The notes under the pieces are model-generated. The model was not told the DNA's origin, did not search any database, and was given only the letters and a program-made list of their open reading frames with translations. From NCBI GenBank assembly GCA_020853705.1, contig JADYYK010000190.1, positions 43,335-107,334 of the forward strand: a stretch of 64,000 bases of DNA. Reading direction: 5' to 3'. This document shows positions 41,680 through 53,026 of the stretch, one piece after another. Origin of the DNA: Deltaproteobacteria bacterium (GTDB taxonomy: Bacteria > Myxococcota_A > Polyangia > Haliangiales > JADYYK01). Both the position numbers and the translations under genes were made by a program. How positions within the stretch are numbered: the stretch's first letter is position 1; each line of letters begins with the position of its first letter.

Positions 41680-42984
41680 GTGGCGGCGGCGGCGACGAGG
41701 CGTTGGTCGAGTCTATCGTGGCTCGCAGGCTGGCTTCTCGGTGGTTTGCTCATGTCCAATTGGGGCTGCATCTTCCCGCTCGATCTCGAGCCCATTCCCC
41801 ATGACGTTCGCTTCGTCGCGCTATGTCAGTGCACCATCTGTGTGCGCCAGACCTCGCCCCCTTTCTGCGACGAGAGCAGAATCGTTCGGCCGGTAGAGAT
41901 CCTCGAATGCGCGGACCGCAACTCGAACCCTTCCGGCTTGAAGGCCGAGTTCGAGGAGCAATGCGAGAAGATCCACGCGGGCCTCGACGGCACTTTGAAG
42001 TGCGAGTTGCTGAAGCAGGACAAGTTTCCGCCACCGACCTTTCCGGCCGATGCGCGCTACCTCGGCGTCTCCAGCGAAGAAACCTGCCACGCTGAGGCCG
42101 GAAAGTTCCTTTCGTCGGGCAGGCCCTTCAACTCCATCGTCACCATCGAGGCGCCATCAGTCGTTCGCTTCGCTTCACCGGACCTCGCCGGCGACGTGCA
42201 CCTCGAGGGCCACCTCGCGTTCTCGGGTGGCAACTGCCGGTCTGGCCAATGCCCAATCGAGCTTCATTGGGTGGACGCACACGGCGACGACGTCTCTCTC
42301 GTCAGGCCCTCGAGAAAGACTCTCAAACGTCCAGCGGTCATCAACGTCGGCGCAGCGAGCGGGACTTGCTTTGGCGGACCGGAGGTCTGCTTCTTCCGCT
42401 TTCCTACGGGTTCGCTCGGCGCCTTGTTGACGGGCACCTGGACGGACAATGAGAGGCGGCTCGCAACGGTGACAAACGACCGCCCCGCGGGCGGCATCAT
42501 CAACTTCCGGACGCGAGAGGTCCTCGTCTCGGGCCTGTTTCAGAGTTCAGGAACACAGATCCACCTCAACCTCAGGGGACACCTCGACAACCTCGCGCCA
42601 CGGGTCGCGCTCCCACTCCCGTCTCCCATCCCCTGCGTCGAGTCCGCGCCCTGTACGGTTCAGTCGATGGCCGAAGACGCCGACGGCCTACCCGGCGGGA
42701 TCCGGTATTCCTGGTTCATCGACGGTCGGAGCGTGTCGTCCCTATCTCCGTCTCTAGAGACTCGACTGACCAGGGGCAGTCATTCCGTACGCCTGCTGGT
42801 CATCGACTCTGACAATGGTATGGCCGCCGCAGGCACGACAGTGGACGTCGTCACGCCTCCGCCTCTGCGGAAGACGACTGATCGAGATGGCCGTGGACCT
42901 GGCATCTGGGGCCTCGCGGCTTTGGGACTGAGCATCGCCGCGTTGGCGCTGTTCTTGGTGATTCGACGGAGGAGACGCAAGTGA
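41680..42984 (+). CDS. Lipoprotein with Ig/PKD-like domain and C-terminal membrane helix
   Basis: 434 residues from GTG 41680, chosen because it gives a signal (WLAGWLLGGLLMSNWGC) with Cys at the right distance; the frame is open upstream, so the start is uncertain. The mature part has many cysteines (CQCTICVRQ, CFGGPEVCFF) and a PKD/Ig-like segment (MAEDADGLPGGIRYSWFIDG, GSHSVRLLVIDSDNGM). It ends in a membrane helix with a basic tail (GLSIAALALFLVIRRRRRK). The next lipoprotein gene starts inside its stop (GTGA), so the two are coupled. It is less GC-biased than its neighbours. Function unknown. Confidence 0.6.
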   Translation: MAAAATRRWSSLSWLAGWLLGGLLMSNWGCIFPLDLEPIPHDVRFVALCQCTICVRQTSPPFCDESRIVRPVEILECADRNSNPSGLKAEFEEQCEKIHAGLDGTLKCELLKQDKFPPPTFPADARYLGVSSEETCHAEAGKFLSSGRPFNSIVTIEAPSVVRFASPDLAGDVHLEGHLAFSGGNCRSGQCPIELHWVDAHGDDVSLVRPSRKTLKRPAVINVGAASGTCFGGPEVCFFRFPTGSLGALLTGTWTDNERRLATVTNDRPAGGIINFRTREVLVSGLFQSSGTQIHLNLRGHLDNLAPRVALPLPSPIPCVESAPCTVQSMAEDADGLPGGIRYSWFIDGRSVSSLSPSLETRLTRGSHSVRLLVIDSDNGMAAAGTTVDVVTPPPLRKTTDRDGRGPGIWGLAALGLSIAALALFLVIRRRRRK

Positions 42985-44120
42985 GGGCCATCTCTTCGGG
43001 ACTCGTGGCGATGCTCCTGGCCGGGTGTGTGAACGAGCCTCCTGATGGACTGCGGAATCCGCTGCCCATCGTCGAGGCGGGGGCGTTCAGGTTCCAAGGC
43101 GTGTCCGAGGAACACGCTCGCTGGTACCAGGCCCGGTATGCGGACTTCACAAACACGTTCGGGCCTCGCCTCGCCCCTGGCGACACGATCCTCATCTCAG
43201 TCTCATCGGACGGGCCGCCCGCATGCCTGGGCACCCGTGTGCCCGGCGAACGCGAGGTGCACCCTTGCAGGATCCCTGGCGGCTACAAGCTCGTCTGCGC
43301 CCGGGATCGACAGTGCCCCCTTCGATTCGCCGAACTCCTCGCCGACCTTGGCGCTCCCCAGTCCACATTCCTCCGCGATGGTCTGGCCGACGTCCTCGCC
43401 GGCGGCGTCACGACTCCCACAGACTTTGACTTCGACTACCTGGATTACACCGAGAAGCTCGGCGACCTGATTTCCGACGATGTGTATCTGGCCGAGACCA
43501 GTCGCCTATACGACCTCTATGAGCGCGATTGGTATCAGTCAATGGCGCTCCGATACTCCCTCCGGCGCACGGCCGCCCGGTTCGTCGCCTTTCTGGCTGG
43601 GCGCCTGGGGGCGCAGCAAGTTCCCGCCCTTCTCCGCCAGACCAACGAGGAGTGGAAGGAACCCACCATGCAGCGACTCCTCGACGACTTCAGGAACGCG
43701 CCTCCGGTCGATGGCCGATCGTACGCGCGGCTTCGGGTCGAGTGCGAGACGCCCGCGATCGAGACCGGACTCGACTTCACGATACCTGCCGACCACGGCG
43801 CCCCACTCTACTACCCCATGGGGGCCCTCGACGATCAGCTCCAGGCTCGAACCTTCGAGGTCACGGCTGCTTCGCGCGCGCTGCTCCAGCTGGAGAGCCC
43901 AGCCAAGCCCTACTTTCACTTGCAAGCGTGCAGCACAGGCGTCTCGCTCCGCCACGGAAACACCGGAGACCGGCTCACATTCATCGCGCGCAAAGATCAA
44001 GTACGCGAGGACTTCGACCTGGCGCCTGGACGCTACGTCCTCATCATGGGAGTGATCGGCGGCATCCCCGATGGCAGCCCCGCCATCAAGGGGCGGCTCG
44101 ACCTGTCTCCACTCCCCTGA
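42981..44120 (+). CDS. Lipoprotein of unknown function (379 aa)
   Basis: GTG 42981 overlaps the preceding TGA by four bases. Signal MRAISSGLVAMLLAGC is a lipobox. The middle (residues about 125-240) is helical and includes LADVLAGGVTTPTDFDFDYLD and YSLRRTAARFVAFLAGRLG, somewhat like a degenerate peptidase-MA helical core but without an HExxH motif. The C-terminal 130 residues are beta-rich (FEVTAASRALLQLESP, GDRLTFIARKDQ, GRYVLIMGVIGG), resembling a PPC-type pre-peptidase domain. Probably works with the coupled upstream lipoprotein. It converges on the hydrolase gene with a 12-base gap. Confidence 0.6.
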   Translation: MRAISSGLVAMLLAGCVNEPPDGLRNPLPIVEAGAFRFQGVSEEHARWYQARYADFTNTFGPRLAPGDTILISVSSDGPPACLGTRVPGEREVHPCRIPGGYKLVCARDRQCPLRFAELLADLGAPQSTFLRDGLADVLAGGVTTPTDFDFDYLDYTEKLGDLISDDVYLAETSRLYDLYERDWYQSMALRYSLRRTAARFVAFLAGRLGAQQVPALLRQTNEEWKEPTMQRLLDDFRNAPPVDGRSYARLRVECETPAIETGLDFTIPADHGAPLYYPMGALDDQLQARTFEVTAASRALLQLESPAKPYFHLQACSTGVSLRHGNTGDRLTFIARKDQVREDFDLAPGRYVLIMGVIGGIPDGSPAIKGRLDLSPLP

Positions 44121-44132
44121 GTAGCCGGGAGC

Positions 44133-46118
44133 CTACGGGACGACCGTGGGCACGCCGTTCTCGACCATCGTGCCCAGGAACATCTTGGCCTGGCGCGCGC
44201 CGCGCGAGTCTCGGAACACCACGAAGTGGCCGTCGTAGCCGTTGGCGATGTACTCGGTCAGCGTGGCAGTCACCTTCATCGTGCCCACGGTGAGATTGCC
44301 AGTCACCGAACCTGACAGCGGGGTCAGCCCCGCCAGCAGCATGCCGGGCAGCTCGGCAGGCAGCGGCTCCACGGGGGACAGGGACAGCGCGGTCGCCAGG
44401 GCCTTGATGGTGGGCACCGGGGTGTAGGAGTCGACCAGGCCCAGGGTCTGGAAGATGTGCTTGGGCAGCTGGCCCTTGGGCGGCTCGGTGGTGATCAGCC
44501 GCGCGTAGTTGATGGGATCGCTGGAGTCCATGTAGGTCTGGATCAGCGTCAGCAGCGGGTGAAACTCGTCGACCACGGCGTCGCTGATCAGCACCTTGAC
44601 CAGGTGCGCGATGTCGACCGGCTCGGTCTTGCCCAGCAGCGACAGCACCGCGACGCCGCCCGCGCCCGACAGGATGGCGGCCTTGATCTTGGGCTCGGCG
44701 GCCAGGAACAGCGGCCCGGTCAGGCCGCCCTGCGAGTGACCCGCGAAGTAGATCTTGGTCGGGTCGAACTTGATGCGCTGCCCGACCCCGAGATCCACGT
44801 TCATGGTCTCGACGAAGCGCACGATCTGGAAGTCGTCCAGCGCGCCCTGCTTGATGTTGTCGCGGAACGCCGCCGGGTTGTTGAAGTTGAAGAAGGTCAG
44901 CTCGGTCGACGCCTCGGGGTCACCCTTGCGCGGTCCGTGCAGCACCTGGTCAATCGAGATACTGGCAATCTTCGAGACGATCTCGCCCTGGCCATTGCGG
45001 ATCTCCGCCAGGTCGCTGCCGATGGAGTCACCGATGAACGACTTGTAGTCGCCGCCGGTGCCGTGGGCGTAGATCGAGATCGGCCAGCCCGCCGCCGGCA
45101 TCTGCCCCTTGGGGATCGTCATCGCGAAGCGCAGCGACTCGGTGCGCTGGATCTTGGGATCGCCCGCGGCGTCGAACTCGATGGCGCCGCCGTCCTCGGG
45201 CTGCGAGTACGGCGGCGTGCCGACCTGGAAGTTGGGCCCGTCCACGCGGCCCTCGAAGGTCACGTACTGGTCGGTCTCGCCGATCTGGGTCAGCGCCGGC
45301 TCCACCGGCGGCGCCGGGAAGTCGCGGTAGATCACCTTGCGGATCTTGGCCATGATGTCGGTCGAGCGCTGGGTGGTGAACACCGTCGCGCCCGCGACCT
45401 CGCCCAGCGCCAGCTTGCCCGCCGCCACGTAGTCGCGCAGCGGCTGGTACTTCGGCCACGCCGCCGCCAGCGTCGCATCCGCCGGCATGGCCTCGCCCAG
45501 CAGCGCGGCGAGGTCGGGCGCGCGCAGCACCGGCACACCCGCCTTCGACAGCACCCGCGTGGTCACCACCGCCGCATAGGTCTCGCCCTGGCGCAGCGGA
45601 AAGCCCGGGTACGGCAGCAGCGACAGCGCGTTGTTGCCGATGTAGTTGAGCTCCAGCGGGTCGTACTTCAGGCGCAGCACCGCGCGCTTGCCATAGTCGA
45701 CCGAGGTCGGCTCGATGTTGACCACGAACACGCTGGCGTCCGCCGGCGACACGCCCTCGGGCGGCAGCGTCTCGGGCTCGATCTCGCCGGTGAAGCGGAA
45801 GTAGATCCCGCCGTTGGTGCTGGCCCCGGTGATGTCCTTCGACACCAGATCGCGCACCAGCTCGACCAGCGGCCCCATCGCCGGCAGGCCCGCCAGGTCC
45901 ATGCCGCCGCCGGCCTTCATGCGCAGCACGTTGGGGAAGGGCAGCTCGAAGTACTCGCCCGGCGTCTGATCCGGCCGCGTCACATTGAAGTACACCGCGA
46001 CGTCAGTGGTCGGACCAGGCCCTCCAGGGCCATCTTCACCGCAGCCGGCCAGCAGGGCGGCCCCGGCCAGCACGCCGACCAGGCCGAAATTCTTCGCGAA
46101 GCGCATCGAGCTCACCAT
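44133..46118 (-). CDS. Alpha/beta-hydrolase lipoprotein
   Basis: 661 residues. Signal ending LAGAALLAGC. Residues about 35-290 are a beta-rich region found in bacterial VPS10/Ig-preceded hydrolases (GIYFRFTGEIEPETLPP, VFVVNIEPTS). The hydrolase core has PISIYAHGTGGD (oxyanion strand) and IYFAGHSQGGLTGPLFLAAE (nucleophile elbow GHSQG), with a terminal GYDGHFVVF supplying a plausible catalytic His. Likely an outer-membrane-anchored esterase/lipase; substrate unknown. The start overlaps the previous gene by seven bases (46112-46118); ATG 46106 is an alternative. It is third in an operon with 46885-47406 and 46112-46900. Confidence 0.75.
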   Translation of the reverse strand: MVSSMRFAKNFGLVGVLAGAALLAGCGEDGPGGPGPTTDVAVYFNVTRPDQTPGEYFELPFPNVLRMKAGGGMDLAGLPAMGPLVELVRDLVSKDITGASTNGGIYFRFTGEIEPETLPPEGVSPADASVFVVNIEPTSVDYGKRAVLRLKYDPLELNYIGNNALSLLPYPGFPLRQGETYAAVVTTRVLSKAGVPVLRAPDLAALLGEAMPADATLAAAWPKYQPLRDYVAAGKLALGEVAGATVFTTQRSTDIMAKIRKVIYRDFPAPPVEPALTQIGETDQYVTFEGRVDGPNFQVGTPPYSQPEDGGAIEFDAAGDPKIQRTESLRFAMTIPKGQMPAAGWPISIYAHGTGGDYKSFIGDSIGSDLAEIRNGQGEIVSKIASISIDQVLHGPRKGDPEASTELTFFNFNNPAAFRDNIKQGALDDFQIVRFVETMNVDLGVGQRIKFDPTKIYFAGHSQGGLTGPLFLAAEPKIKAAILSGAGGVAVLSLLGKTEPVDIAHLVKVLISDAVVDEFHPLLTLIQTYMDSSDPINYARLITTEPPKGQLPKHIFQTLGLVDSYTPVPTIKALATALSLSPVEPLPAELPGMLLAGLTPLSGSVTGNLTVGTMKVTATLTEYIANGYDGHFVVFRDSRGARQAKMFLGTMVENGVPTVVP

Positions 46119-46900
46119 GTGAACACCTTCTGAATACCCATCAGGCTCACAGAACGCCCCCGCCGTCCAGCCCTCCCGGAGCCCACCTCCACATCATCCG
46201 TTCCGACCAGCAGCGCGCCTCCCCAGAATCCCACCGAGCCCGCCGCCAGCATCGGTACCAGGCCGCCACGGCCGTTCTCGTCCAGGGCGACCCCACCCAG
46301 AATCGTCAGCATTCCCAGCAACATACCCGCGCCACCCACGGCCTTGCGCCAGCTCGGGCGCTTGGCCCGCTTGGCCGGCCGGAGCACCACGATCCGGGTC
46401 CGCGTCGGCGGCGCCTCCAGGTTGCCCGACGACCCGATGGCCTCGGCCGCCTCCGACACGATGATCAGGGCCTCGTCCAGCGTGCACACCGGACAGGTCC
46501 TCAGCGTCTGACCGACCACCTGCCCGCTCTGCGCCTCCAGCAGCGACATCACGATGTCGTACTGGGCGCCGCGCACCGTGACCGCGACGACCACGAAGTG
46601 CGTCACCCCCAGCATCTTGCCAGCCGCCGCCAGGCAGGGCCCGACCCGACAGCCCGCCGTCGGCCCCGGCGCCTCGGCCAGCAGCGCCGCCGTGGTCGCG
46701 CGATCCCGCGTGATGGTGTACCCGGTCGTCGCCAGGCCGACCTCCAGCGAGGCATCGAACCCGGGCAGCGTCGCCCTGGGCACGCCGACCACGTCGAAGC
46801 TCAGCACCGCGACCTCGGCCGCCCGCGCTGTCCCTCCTGCCCCAACCCCCCAGGCCAGGCAGAACGCCGCGAACGCCGCCCTGGCTACTTGCTGTCGCAA
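46112..46900 (-). CDS. Exported protein with two C-terminal transmembrane helices
   Basis: 262 residues. The only workable start is a TTG at 46900, overlapping the upstream gene by 16 bases; the start is therefore tentative. Signal AAFAAFCLAWGVGAGGTARA. Residues 28-160 resemble the TolB-N/CsgG-like fold of Myxococcota PEGA proteins (EVAVLSFDVVGVP, LAAAGKMLGVTHFVVVAV, VMSLLEAQSGQVVGQTLRTC). Two membrane helices follow (AVGGAGMLLGMLTILGGVAL and MLAAGSVGFWGGALLVG). It overlaps the hydrolase gene. Likely an envelope accessory protein. Confidence 0.6.
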   Translation of the reverse strand: MRQQVARAAFAAFCLAWGVGAGGTARAAEVAVLSFDVVGVPRATLPGFDASLEVGLATTGYTITRDRATTAALLAEAPGPTAGCRVGPCLAAAGKMLGVTHFVVVAVTVRGAQYDIVMSLLEAQSGQVVGQTLRTCPVCTLDEALIIVSEAAEAIGSSGNLEAPPTRTRIVVLRPAKRAKRPSWRKAVGGAGMLLGMLTILGGVALDENGRGGLVPMLAAGSVGFWGGALLVGTDDVEVGSGRAGRRGRSVSLMGIQKVFTW

Positions 46901-47406
46901 TCCTCGAGGAAACGCTTCATCAGGCCGTCGATCATCAGGTTGCGCTCGACCACGTCGGTGCGTCCGCCGCGGTGCGCCCCCTGCAGTTCGTCGTAGCGAC
47001 CCCGCGCGTCCTGGATCAGCTTCTTGTAGACGTCGATCTTCTTGGTGACGTCCTTGCGGTTCCTGATGAAGTACTGCGCCAGCGACACCGCGGTCGCGGC
47101 CCCCAGGATCAGCCCGAGCGGCCCGCCCAGCGCGTAGCGCAGCCCGATGCGCAGCGCCAGCATGGCCCCGGCGCCCACCGCGACGTTCCTGACCCCGTCG
47201 CCGCTGGTGACAGAATCCTTTGCCATCTCCAGCGTCTGACCCGACGCGATGAGCAGAGCGACGAAGTTGCCGCGACGATTGCGCCAGCCCCGGTCGTAGT
47301 ACTCCTTGATGGCGTGCTTGAGGAAGGCGTCGAAGTCCCCATAAATGAGGCGCTGCTCCTTGGCCCGGGCAGCATCCTCCGACCGACCCTCCGCCTCGCT
47401 CGACAT
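46885..47406 (-). CDS. Small membrane protein of unknown function (173 aa)
   Basis: ATG 47406 gives MSSEAEGRSEDAARAKEQRL. An amphipathic region (YGDFDAFLKHAIKEYYDRGW) precedes one or two short hydrophobic segments (VAVGAGAMLALRIGLRYALG, GPLGLILGAATAVSLAQYFI). A basic coiled tail follows (RKDVTKKIDVYKKLIQDARG). Not recognised. It is the first gene of a three-gene overlapping operon and divergent from the TPR/peptidase-MA gene. A promoter TTGTTT-N16-TACCAT ends eight bases before the ATG. Confidence 0.6.
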   Translation of the reverse strand: MSSEAEGRSEDAARAKEQRLIYGDFDAFLKHAIKEYYDRGWRNRRGNFVALLIASGQTLEMAKDSVTSGDGVRNVAVGAGAMLALRIGLRYALGGPLGLILGAATAVSLAQYFIRNRKDVTKKIDVYKKLIQDARGRYDELQGAHRGGRTDVVERNLMIDGLMKRFLEDCDSK

Positions 47407-47414
47407 TTCCCTAG

Positions 47415-47442
47415 ATGGTACCCGAGTTTCCGGCCAAAACAA
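47415..47442 (-). promoter_or_regulatory. Promoter abutting the 173-aa membrane protein gene
   Basis: Minus strand: TTGTTT (47442-47437), 16-base spacer, TACCAT (47420-47415), eight bases to the ATG at 47406. AGGGAA between them is a weak Shine-Dalgarno at best. Confidence 0.4.
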
Positions 47443-47508
47443 TGGAGCACCCCGCGCGTTGACACAACCCAGGCACAAGGCAATGCTGCCCGACCACAGG
47501 AGCCCCGC

Positions 47509-50337
<2,829 letters not shown>

Positions 50338-50341
50338 CCCT

Positions 50342-51094
50342 CTAGCCGACCCCGGTGAGCCGCTGGATGCTGGCGATGATGTCGGCCAGCCGCATCGGCT
50401 TGTCGAGGAAGAAGTCGGCGCCCGCCGACAGCGCCGCCGCGCGGGCCTGCGCGCCGCCGGCCGACACCGCGACCACCGGCAAGGTCCGGGTCGCCTCGCG
50501 CGCGCGCAGCGCCTTGATGACCGCGACGCCGTCCAGCACCGGCAGGTAGATGTCGATGATGCACAGGTCCCAGTCGGCCGAGGTCAGCTTCTCGAGCGCC
50601 TCGCGGCCGTCCTTGGCCACGCTGAGGTCGAACACCACGTGGCCGCGCATGCGCTTGGCGCCGCCGGCCAGCCCGTCGCGGATCAGCGCCGCCACGTGCG
50701 GGTTGTCCTCGACCACCAGCACCCGCAGCGTGCGCGCGACGACCTCGGGATCACCCTCGGCGATGCGCGCGACCAGCTCGGCCAGGCGCGCCCGCGCGGC
50801 GTCATCACCGAGATCGAACTCGACCCCGACCCCCTTGTCGTCGCCGCCCGCGGCGTCGCCGTGCCACATCACCTTGGCGGGCAGCGGCAGCGGCTTGATG
50901 AGGCCGGGGAACGACAGCACCAGCTTGACCTCGGCGCCGATGGGTAGCTCGCGGTCGGTGACCACGAAGGTCCCGCCCTGCGAGATGTTGCTGGTGTAGT
51001 CGTGCACCAGCCCATCTGCGTCGGCGTATTCGACCTTCAACACCAGCGCTTCACGCGTCTGGCGACGCCGCTCGTCGTCCGAACCCGCTGCCAT
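50342..51094 (-). CDS. PilZ-receiver protein (c-di-GMP-binding response regulator)
   Basis: 250 residues. PilZ domain at about 8-110: the RxxxR-type region RRRQTREALVLKVEY, then SNISQGGTFV (the D/NxSxxG motif) and the VMWHGDAAGG strand. Receiver domain at about 122-248: VLVVEDNPHVAAL, phospho-acceptor in IIDIYLPVLDG, AVSAGG, and DKPMRLADI with the conserved Lys. It could sense c-di-GMP and phosphorylation together and act through protein contacts, as there is no DNA-binding domain. It starts 17 bases after the MFS gene's stop and may be co-transcribed with it. Confidence 0.85.
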   Translation of the reverse strand: MAAGSDDERRRQTREALVLKVEYADADGLVHDYTSNISQGGTFVVTDRELPIGAEVKLVLSFPGLIKPLPLPAKVMWHGDAAGGDDKGVGVEFDLGDDAARARLAELVARIAEGDPEVVARTLRVLVVEDNPHVAALIRDGLAGGAKRMRGHVVFDLSVAKDGREALEKLTSADWDLCIIDIYLPVLDGVAVIKALRAREATRTLPVVAVSAGGAQARAAALSAGADFFLDKPMRLADIIASIQRLTGVG

Positions 51095-51111
51095 GAGAGG
51101 CGCTGATCCTA

Positions 51112-52476
51112 TCAGGACTTCGCGCCGGGCCCCAGCTTTCGCCGCAGCACCTTGCGCGTGGCCAGGAGGGCGTAGATCCCTCCCAGCGTGCCCACCGCGA
51201 CCGCCACCAGCATCCCGGTCTTGAGCGACCCGGTCTGGGTCTTGATCTCGGCCACCACGATGGGCGACAGCGCGTCGCCCAGCATGTGGATCAGGAAGAA
51301 GTAGGCCCCGGTCGCTGCGGCACGATTGTAGGCCGGCACCACGTCATGCAGGGCCGCCAGGATGGGCCCGATGTACCAGGTCGTGAAGAAGACCCCGAAG
51401 CCCAGCGCCGGGTACAGCACGATGGGGTTCCCGATCAGCAGGCCGGCCACGATGAAGGGCGTCGCCAGCACCATGCCGGCGCCGATGACCGCGAGCCGCC
51501 CGCCGGTGCCCCAGCCGCGCCGGGTCAGCCGGTCGGCCAGGTAGCTGCCGAAGAAGACGCCACCCAGGCCACCCAGCGCCGCGATGCCTCCGAAGATGGG
51601 GCCGGCCTTGGCCGGATCGATGTGGTGCACGTCCTTGAGGTACTGCACCGCGTACAGGTTGAGCGCGCCGACGAAGAAGGTGATGAGGATGCCGATGATG
51701 TTGACGGCGCGGAACGAGCTCGACTTGAGCAGCACCTTGAGGTCGCGCAGTGACGTGGTGTGCGAGTGCGACGCCGACGGATCCAGCGTCATGTCGGGCT
51801 TCTCGTCGCTCAGCGACGCGCCGGTGCCCTGGCGGCGCCGCTTCTCGGCCACCGCCAGCACCAGCAGCGCCAGCACCAGGCCGGGCAGGCCGACCATCAG
51901 GAAGGCGGCGCGCCAGCCCCAGTGCTTGGCCACCACCCCGCCCAGCGTGATGCCCACGGCGCCGCCGATGAACATGCCCAGGTTGAAGATGCCCAGCGCG
52001 CGGGCGCGATGCTCGGCCGGGAAGCGCTCGCTGATCAGCGCGGTGGCGGCCGGCGCATAGGCGGCCTCGCCGATGCCGACCGCGGCGCGCGCGATCAGCA
52101 TGTGCGCGAAGTTGCCGGCCAGCGCGGCGCCCGCGGTGGCGACGCTCCACAGCGTGACCCCGGCGGCGATGATGCGCTTGCGCAGCAGACGATCCGCCAG
52201 CAGGCCCAGCGGGATCGACGCCAGCGAGTGCACCCACATGAAGGCCGACCCCAGCAGGCCGACCTCGCGCTGCGACAGCCCCAGGCCGCCGTTGGCCTTG
52301 GACTCCATCAGGGCCGGGACCAGCGGCGTCAGGATGCTGCGATCCACGTAGTTGATGAAGTTGATCGCCGCCATGATGAACAGCAGCGACATGGCGCCCG
52401 TGATGGCGCCATCCTCCTTGCGACCAGGCACCCCCGCAAAGCGCTTGGTTGCGACCAGCTTCAGCTCGGAAGCCAT
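51112..52476 (-). CDS. MFS transporter (Spinster-like)
   Basis: 454 residues from ATG 52476. Twelve predicted helices, with the first SLLFIMAAINFINYVDRSIL and motif-A-like GLLADRLLRKRIIAAGV between helices 2 and 3. Then GIGEAAYAPAATALISERFP and a symmetric second half (YLADRLTRRGWGTGG). NYVDR in helix 1 and the whole layout resemble Spns-type major facilitators that export lipids or organic anions. The C-terminus is short and basic (RRKLGPGAKS). A weak promoter TTGCGC-N17-CAGAAT ends 12 bases before the ATG. Substrate unknown. Confidence 0.85.
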   Translation of the reverse strand: MASELKLVATKRFAGVPGRKEDGAITGAMSLLFIMAAINFINYVDRSILTPLVPALMESKANGGLGLSQREVGLLGSAFMWVHSLASIPLGLLADRLLRKRIIAAGVTLWSVATAGAALAGNFAHMLIARAAVGIGEAAYAPAATALISERFPAEHRARALGIFNLGMFIGGAVGITLGGVVAKHWGWRAAFLMVGLPGLVLALLVLAVAEKRRRQGTGASLSDEKPDMTLDPSASHSHTTSLRDLKVLLKSSSFRAVNIIGILITFFVGALNLYAVQYLKDVHHIDPAKAGPIFGGIAALGGLGGVFFGSYLADRLTRRGWGTGGRLAVIGAGMVLATPFIVAGLLIGNPIVLYPALGFGVFFTTWYIGPILAALHDVVPAYNRAAATGAYFFLIHMLGDALSPIVVAEIKTQTGSLKTGMLVAVAVGTLGGIYALLATRKVLRRKLGPGAKS

Positions 52477-52547
52477 CGTAGGCGCTGCATTCTGCGGGCG
52501 GCGCCGACCTGGCGCAAGCGTGAACCGGTGTTGACGACGCCACAGCC

Positions 52548-52573
52548 ATGTGCCGGGACGGCACATCCCGGCA
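52548..52573. promoter_or_regulatory. Two overlapping, mutually exclusive perfect hairpins
   Basis: ATGTGCC (52548-52554) pairs with GGCACAT (52560-52566) around a 5-base loop. Alternatively TGCCGGGA (52551-52558) pairs with TCCCGGCA (52566-52573) around seven bases. Both stems are perfect and cannot form together. The element lies in the 213-base gap between the MFS gene (-) and the Cys-rich gene (+), and could be a 5'-UTR switch or overlapping operators. Confidence 0.45.
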
Positions 52574-52689
52574 TCAGGTCCGAGGTGCGGTCCTCCGGCA
52601 AGGTGGCGAGATTCCGTCGCCGCCCTGTGCGGTACGGCGCTTGCTGAAGGGGGAGACGACCAGCGGTTGCTGGAGGAGACGCGCACGCG

Positions 52690-52956
52690 ATGGGGTTGAT
52701 TCACGCACTGCTGATTGGCCTCTGCTCACTGCTCCCCACCCAGCTGGCGGCGCCGGTGGCGGCGCCTGCCGCGCCCGCATCCGCGCAGATTGGCTGGTGT
52801 AGTCACGAGGAGGGCGGGCGCAACGTCGAGTGCACGCTGGCCGACCAGGACGGCAGCTGGACCTGCACCTGCGAGAACGCCGGGGTGACCACCACCTGCA
52901 CCCAGCCCGGTGGCGTGTCGATCAACGCATGCGAATTCCGCAACTGCTGCCAATAG
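52690..52956 (+). CDS. Small secreted Cys-rich protein
   Basis: 88 residues. Signal peptide MGLIHALLIGLCSLLPTQLA, then an Ala/Pro stretch, cleavage near ASA. The mature domain of about 55 residues contains eight cysteines (GWCSH, VECT, WTCTCEN, TTCTQ, NACEF, NCCQ at the C-terminus), enough for four disulfides. GGAGGAG lies about 11 bases before the ATG. Not a recognised family. A structured leader with two alternative hairpins precedes it. It could be a disulfide-rich effector, a bacteriocin-like peptide or an envelope protein. It is the kind of peptide MNIO enzymes modify, but none is adjacent. Confidence 0.6.
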   Translation: MGLIHALLIGLCSLLPTQLAAPVAAPAAPASAQIGWCSHEEGGRNVECTLADQDGSWTCTCENAGVTTTCTQPGGVSINACEFRNCCQ

Positions 52957-53026
52957 CGCAGTCGCGGTCTGCCCGTCCGCCGCCCCGCCCGCCACGCCGC
53001 CGCCCGCCACGCCGCCCACGCCTTCG

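Noticed and set aside
42981..44120. Reading this lipoprotein as a peptidase-MA metalloprotease because of its helical core
   Set aside because: No HExxH zinc motif is present in the relevant region.
46972..47508. Upstream extension of the TPR/peptidase-MA frame
   Set aside because: It would run antisense through the 173-aa gene; the GTG at 47509 has AGGAG and a signal peptide.
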